From contig NZ_CP031704.1 in assembly GCF_003428335.1 (NCBI RefSeq), positions 1,860,001 through 1,924,000 of the forward strand: 64,000 bases of DNA, given 5' to 3'. This document shows positions 61,335 to 64,000 of the stretch, in pieces. Each line of letters opens with the position of its first letter. Within the stretch, counting starts at the first letter, position 1. The stretch is from Solimonas sp. K1W22B-7 (lineage in GTDB: Bacteria; Pseudomonadota; Gammaproteobacteria; Nevskiales; Nevskiaceae). The notes below the pieces were generated by a model that was not told the DNA's origin, did no database searches, and saw nothing but the letters and a program-made list of their open reading frames with translations. A program made the position numbers and the translations under genes.

Positions 61335-61808
61335 ATGAAGAACCTGAAAAGCTGGCTCGTCGAATATAGCGAGCACCACGCGGACCCGCACAACCGGGCC
61401 CTGCACCGGCTTTGCGTGCCGGCCACCGTCTTCGCCCTGTGCTGCGCCTTCCGCGCCATTCCCGTGGGCGACGCCCTGTGGAACCCGGCGAGCCTGGCGT
61501 TGCTGGGGTGGCTGGCATTCTATCTCTGCCTGTCGTGGCAGTTGGCATTGGGCATGCTGATGCTGTTCTCGGTCATGTACTCCGCCGCCTTGCTGTTGGA
61601 AACAGCGATCGGTGGGGCCCTGCCGCTGTTCGCCGCGCTGCTGTTTGCCGCCGCCGGCGCCGCGCAGTACCTGGGCCACCGCCGCGAAAAGAAGCAGCCC
61701 TCGCTGCTGCGCCACCTGCGCCTGTTCCTGATCGCGCCTTTGTGGCAACTGGCCGATTTCTACCGCCACATGCAGATTCCCGTAGGCGGGCTGGCCTCTT
61801 CGCGCTAG
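61335..61808 (+). CDS. DUF962 (Mpo1-like) membrane protein
   Basis: A 157-residue protein with the N-terminal Mpo1/YGL010w signature YSEHHADPHNRALHRLCVP (about 10-28) followed by four hydrophobic segments (ALLGWLAFYLCLSWQLALGM, LFAALLFAAAGAAQYL and others). Yeast Mpo1 is an iron-dependent 2-hydroxy fatty acid dioxygenase; the His residues needed lie in the HHADPHN and HR segments. Bacterial members are mostly uncharacterised. A GGGGAAGGGGAT site precedes the start. Confidence 0.85.
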   Translation: MKNLKSWLVEYSEHHADPHNRALHRLCVPATVFALCCAFRAIPVGDALWNPASLALLGWLAFYLCLSWQLALGMLMLFSVMYSAALLLETAIGGALPLFAALLFAAAGAAQYLGHRREKKQPSLLRHLRLFLIAPLWQLADFYRHMQIPVGGLASSR

Positions 61809-61904
61809 GTCTTTTTGTCAGCCGCTGGCCGCGGTGCTACGGTCGGACTCCGATGCACCGTCCGGCGGGGCTCGCGGCCTCGCCTGCAGGAACAGGAGGC
61901 TGCC

Positions 61905-62117
61905 ATGTCGAAGAACCACGTCTACAAGACCACTGAGCTTGTGGGTTCATCCGAAACCAGCGTCGAGGATGCCGTGCGCGTCGCCGTGCGGCGCGGTGCC
62001 AAGACCCTCCACGGCCTCAAGTGGTTCGAGGTGAGCGAGATCCGTGGCCATATCGAGAAGGGCGAGATCGGCCACTGGCAGGTCACGGTCAAGCTCGGCT
62101 TCACGCTCGACGAATAG
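61905..62117 (+). CDS. Dodecin
   Basis: A 70-residue flavin-binding dodecin: VYKTTELVGSSETSVEDAV, then KTLHGLKWFEVSEIRGHIE with the Trp that stacks on flavin, and QVTVKLGFTL. It forms a hollow dodecamer that stores flavin. The start has an AGGAGGC site. Confidence 0.93.
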   Translation: MSKNHVYKTTELVGSSETSVEDAVRVAVRRGAKTLHGLKWFEVSEIRGHIEKGEIGHWQVTVKLGFTLDE

Positions 62118-62262
62118 AAGGAGTCGAGGTACACGCGCGGCTTGCCATGCAGATTCACCGCAGGACCTTCATCCGGCATGCATTTCGCGGCGCACCACGA
62201 AGAGGCGAGCCAAGCAAAACAACGGCTTGGGATGCAGGAGCGGCTGGAACGAAGCTTGAGTG

Positions 62263-62285
62263 CCCCCGAGGTGACACTTCGGGGG
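62263..62285 (+). promoter_or_regulatory. Hairpin that may sequester the ribosome site of the small lipoprotein gene
   Basis: CCCCCGA and TCGGGGG pair, with inner GTG/CAC pairs, in a 23-nt near-perfect hairpin. The 3' arm GGGGG is the only ribosome-site-like sequence and ends 7 nt before the ATG at 62293. Folding would hide it. The preceding 62118-62262 has nothing else recognisable. Confidence 0.4.
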
Positions 62286-62292
62286 ATCATCC

Positions 62293-62550
62293 ATGCCACG
62301 CCTCATTGCCATCCCGCTTCTGGCGCTCTGCTCGCTCAGCGGCCTGACCGCCTGCGGCGGTGAGGCCATCGCCGGCGTCAATGCCATGATCGACGCCGAG
62401 TCCCGGACCCCGGTCCTGCGCGATACCAGCAAGCCCATGAGTGCGGTCCAGGCCCTGGACTACTGCGACTCCTTCATGGGCTGGGAGAAGATCGACTGCT
62501 TCGAGCGTGTCGGTCGCGGCGAAGATCCCTCGAAGCGCGCCAGCCGCTGA
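62293..62550 (+). CDS. Small lipoprotein of unknown function
   Basis: An 85-residue protein with a lipobox LTAC (Cys21) and a short mature part containing two more cysteines (in DYCDSF and DCFERV) separated by 10 residues, which could form a disulfide. No family is recognised. It has its own hairpin-masked ribosome site and a terminator, so it is probably monocistronic. Confidence 0.72.
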   Translation: MPRLIAIPLLALCSLSGLTACGGEAIAGVNAMIDAESRTPVLRDTSKPMSAVQALDYCDSFMGWEKIDCFERVGRGEDPSKRASR

Positions 62551-62565
62551 TTTCGCCCGATTCAT

Positions 62566-62597
62566 CGCGCGCCGCCCGTCGGGCCGGCGCGTTTTTC
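62566..62597 (+). terminator. Terminator after the small lipoprotein gene
   Basis: CGCGCCGCCC and GGGCCGGCGCG pair with one bulged C around GTC and are followed by TTTTT, about 15 bp after the stop. Confidence 0.75.
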
Positions 62598-62637
62598 GTG
62601 GTTCCCCTCTTGCATCCCGGCGTCCCGCCCCCAAGAA

Positions 62638-62664
62638 TTAGCAGCCTCGTGTGGCGAGTGCTAA
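62638..62664 (+). promoter_or_regulatory. CIRCE-type operator of groESL
   Basis: TTAGCAGCC-N9-GAGTGCTAA matches the CIRCE inverted repeat (TTAGCACTC-N9-GAGTGCTAA), with the right half perfect and the left half matching six of nine positions. It lies 72 bp upstream of groES. HrcA would repress here under normal conditions. A promoter must lie close by but is not clear. Confidence 0.8.
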
Positions 62665-62735
62665 CAATGGCGCCATCGAAAAGCCCGAAGCATTCACCAA
62701 TTTTCCTATAACCCCTTGAATCTGGGAGATTTACC

Positions 62736-63023
62736 ATGAATCTGCGCCCGTTGAACGACCGCGTGGTCGTCAAGCGTCTGGAAGAAGAGAAGAAGACCGC
62801 CGGTGGCATCATCATCCCGGACAACGCTGCCGAGAAGCCCCTGAAGGCTGAAGTCATCGCTGTCGGCCCCGGCAAGCGTTCCGACGACGGCAAGGTCCAC
62901 GCCCCCGACGTCAAGAAGGGCGACACCGTCCTGATCGGCAAGTACTCCGGCACCGAAGTGAAGGTCGATGGTCAGGACCTGGTCGTGCTGCGCGAGGATG
63001 ACATCCTCGCCGTTGTCGCCTAA
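62736..63023 (+). CDS. groES: Co-chaperonin GroES
   Basis: A 95-residue GroES of standard length. It starts with [16 protein letters not shown], carries the mobile loop [16 protein letters not shown] and ends [12 protein letters not shown]. It caps GroEL. It has a GGGAG site and is 28 bp upstream of groEL, as usual. Confidence 0.97.
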   Translation: MNLRPLNDRVVVKRLEEEKKTAGGIIIPDNAAEKPLKAEVIAVGPGKRSDDGKVHAPDVKKGDTVLIGKYSGTEVKVDGQDLVVLREDDILAVVA

Positions 63024-63039
63024 GCAATCGATTCAATAA

Positions 63040-64000
<961 letters not shown>

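Overview
The window is high-GC, gene-dense bacterial chromosome. GroESL under a CIRCE-type operator, a TolC-type outer membrane protein, an OprO/OprP-like porin, LolB-fold DUF1329 proteins and many signal peptides and lipoboxes point to a Gram-negative organism. Paired DUF1302/DUF1329 genes next to steroid-ring enzymes resemble steroid- or hydrocarbon-degrading Gammaproteobacteria of the Nevskiales/Solimonadaceae type. That placement is an inference from gene content; no rRNA or tRNA gene was seen to confirm it.

Layout. 1-2.4 kb: the end of a DUF1302 outer membrane gene and a DUF1329 gene, closed by a terminator. 2.4-18.4 kb: an accessory stretch of secreted hydrolases and lipoproteins (GH3, an M12-like metalloprotease, two related alpha/beta hydrolase lipoproteins flanking a TetR regulator, GH20, GH5), plus a hotdog thioesterase, a SnoaL-like protein and an epimerase. 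It also holds a decayed AraC-type regulator and what looks like an orphan IS end. 18.6-41.7 kb: a catabolic region with a KshA-like Rieske oxygenase, a LuxR regulator divergent from a DUF1329 gene, an aldehyde dehydrogenase, and an SDR lacking its catalytic tyrosine. It continues with the run DUF1302 - PQQ dehydrogenase - KstD-like flavoprotein - TetR. A long plus-strand series follows: DUF35, Ltp2-like thiolase, Rieske ferredoxin, alpha/beta hydrolase, small unknown protein, acyl-CoA synthetase, SRPBCC, CoA-transferase and amidohydrolase. 41.9-50.6 kb: a further DUF1329, an SDR, a DUF3016 protein, then a tightly overlapping DUF1329(extended)-Ycf48-MMPL operon. 50.8-58.3 kb: a minus-strand sulfate uptake region (porin, two Sbp paralogues, molbindin-like TOBE protein, amidotransferase-like protein, CysT, CysW, CysA). 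58.5-64 kb: tolC, rhodanese, a LuxR regulator, DUF962, dodecin, a small lipoprotein, groES and a truncated groEL.

How it may work together. KshA plus KstD would together open the 3-ketosteroid B ring. The acyl-CoA synthetase, CoA-transferase and Ltp2/DUF35 pair fit CoA-dependent side-chain or ring-remnant degradation. The DUF1302, DUF1329, Ycf48-like and MMPL/RND proteins have parts for every envelope layer: outer membrane barrel, periplasmic lipid-binding fold, beta-propeller and inner membrane pump. My best candidate for an under-described system is a trans-envelope pathway for hydrophobic substrates built from these parts, with the 613-residue DUF1329 variant as its most distinctive component.

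Palindromic intergenic repeats of several families are scattered through the window. One has landed in frame inside the CoA-transferase gene and appears to be translated.
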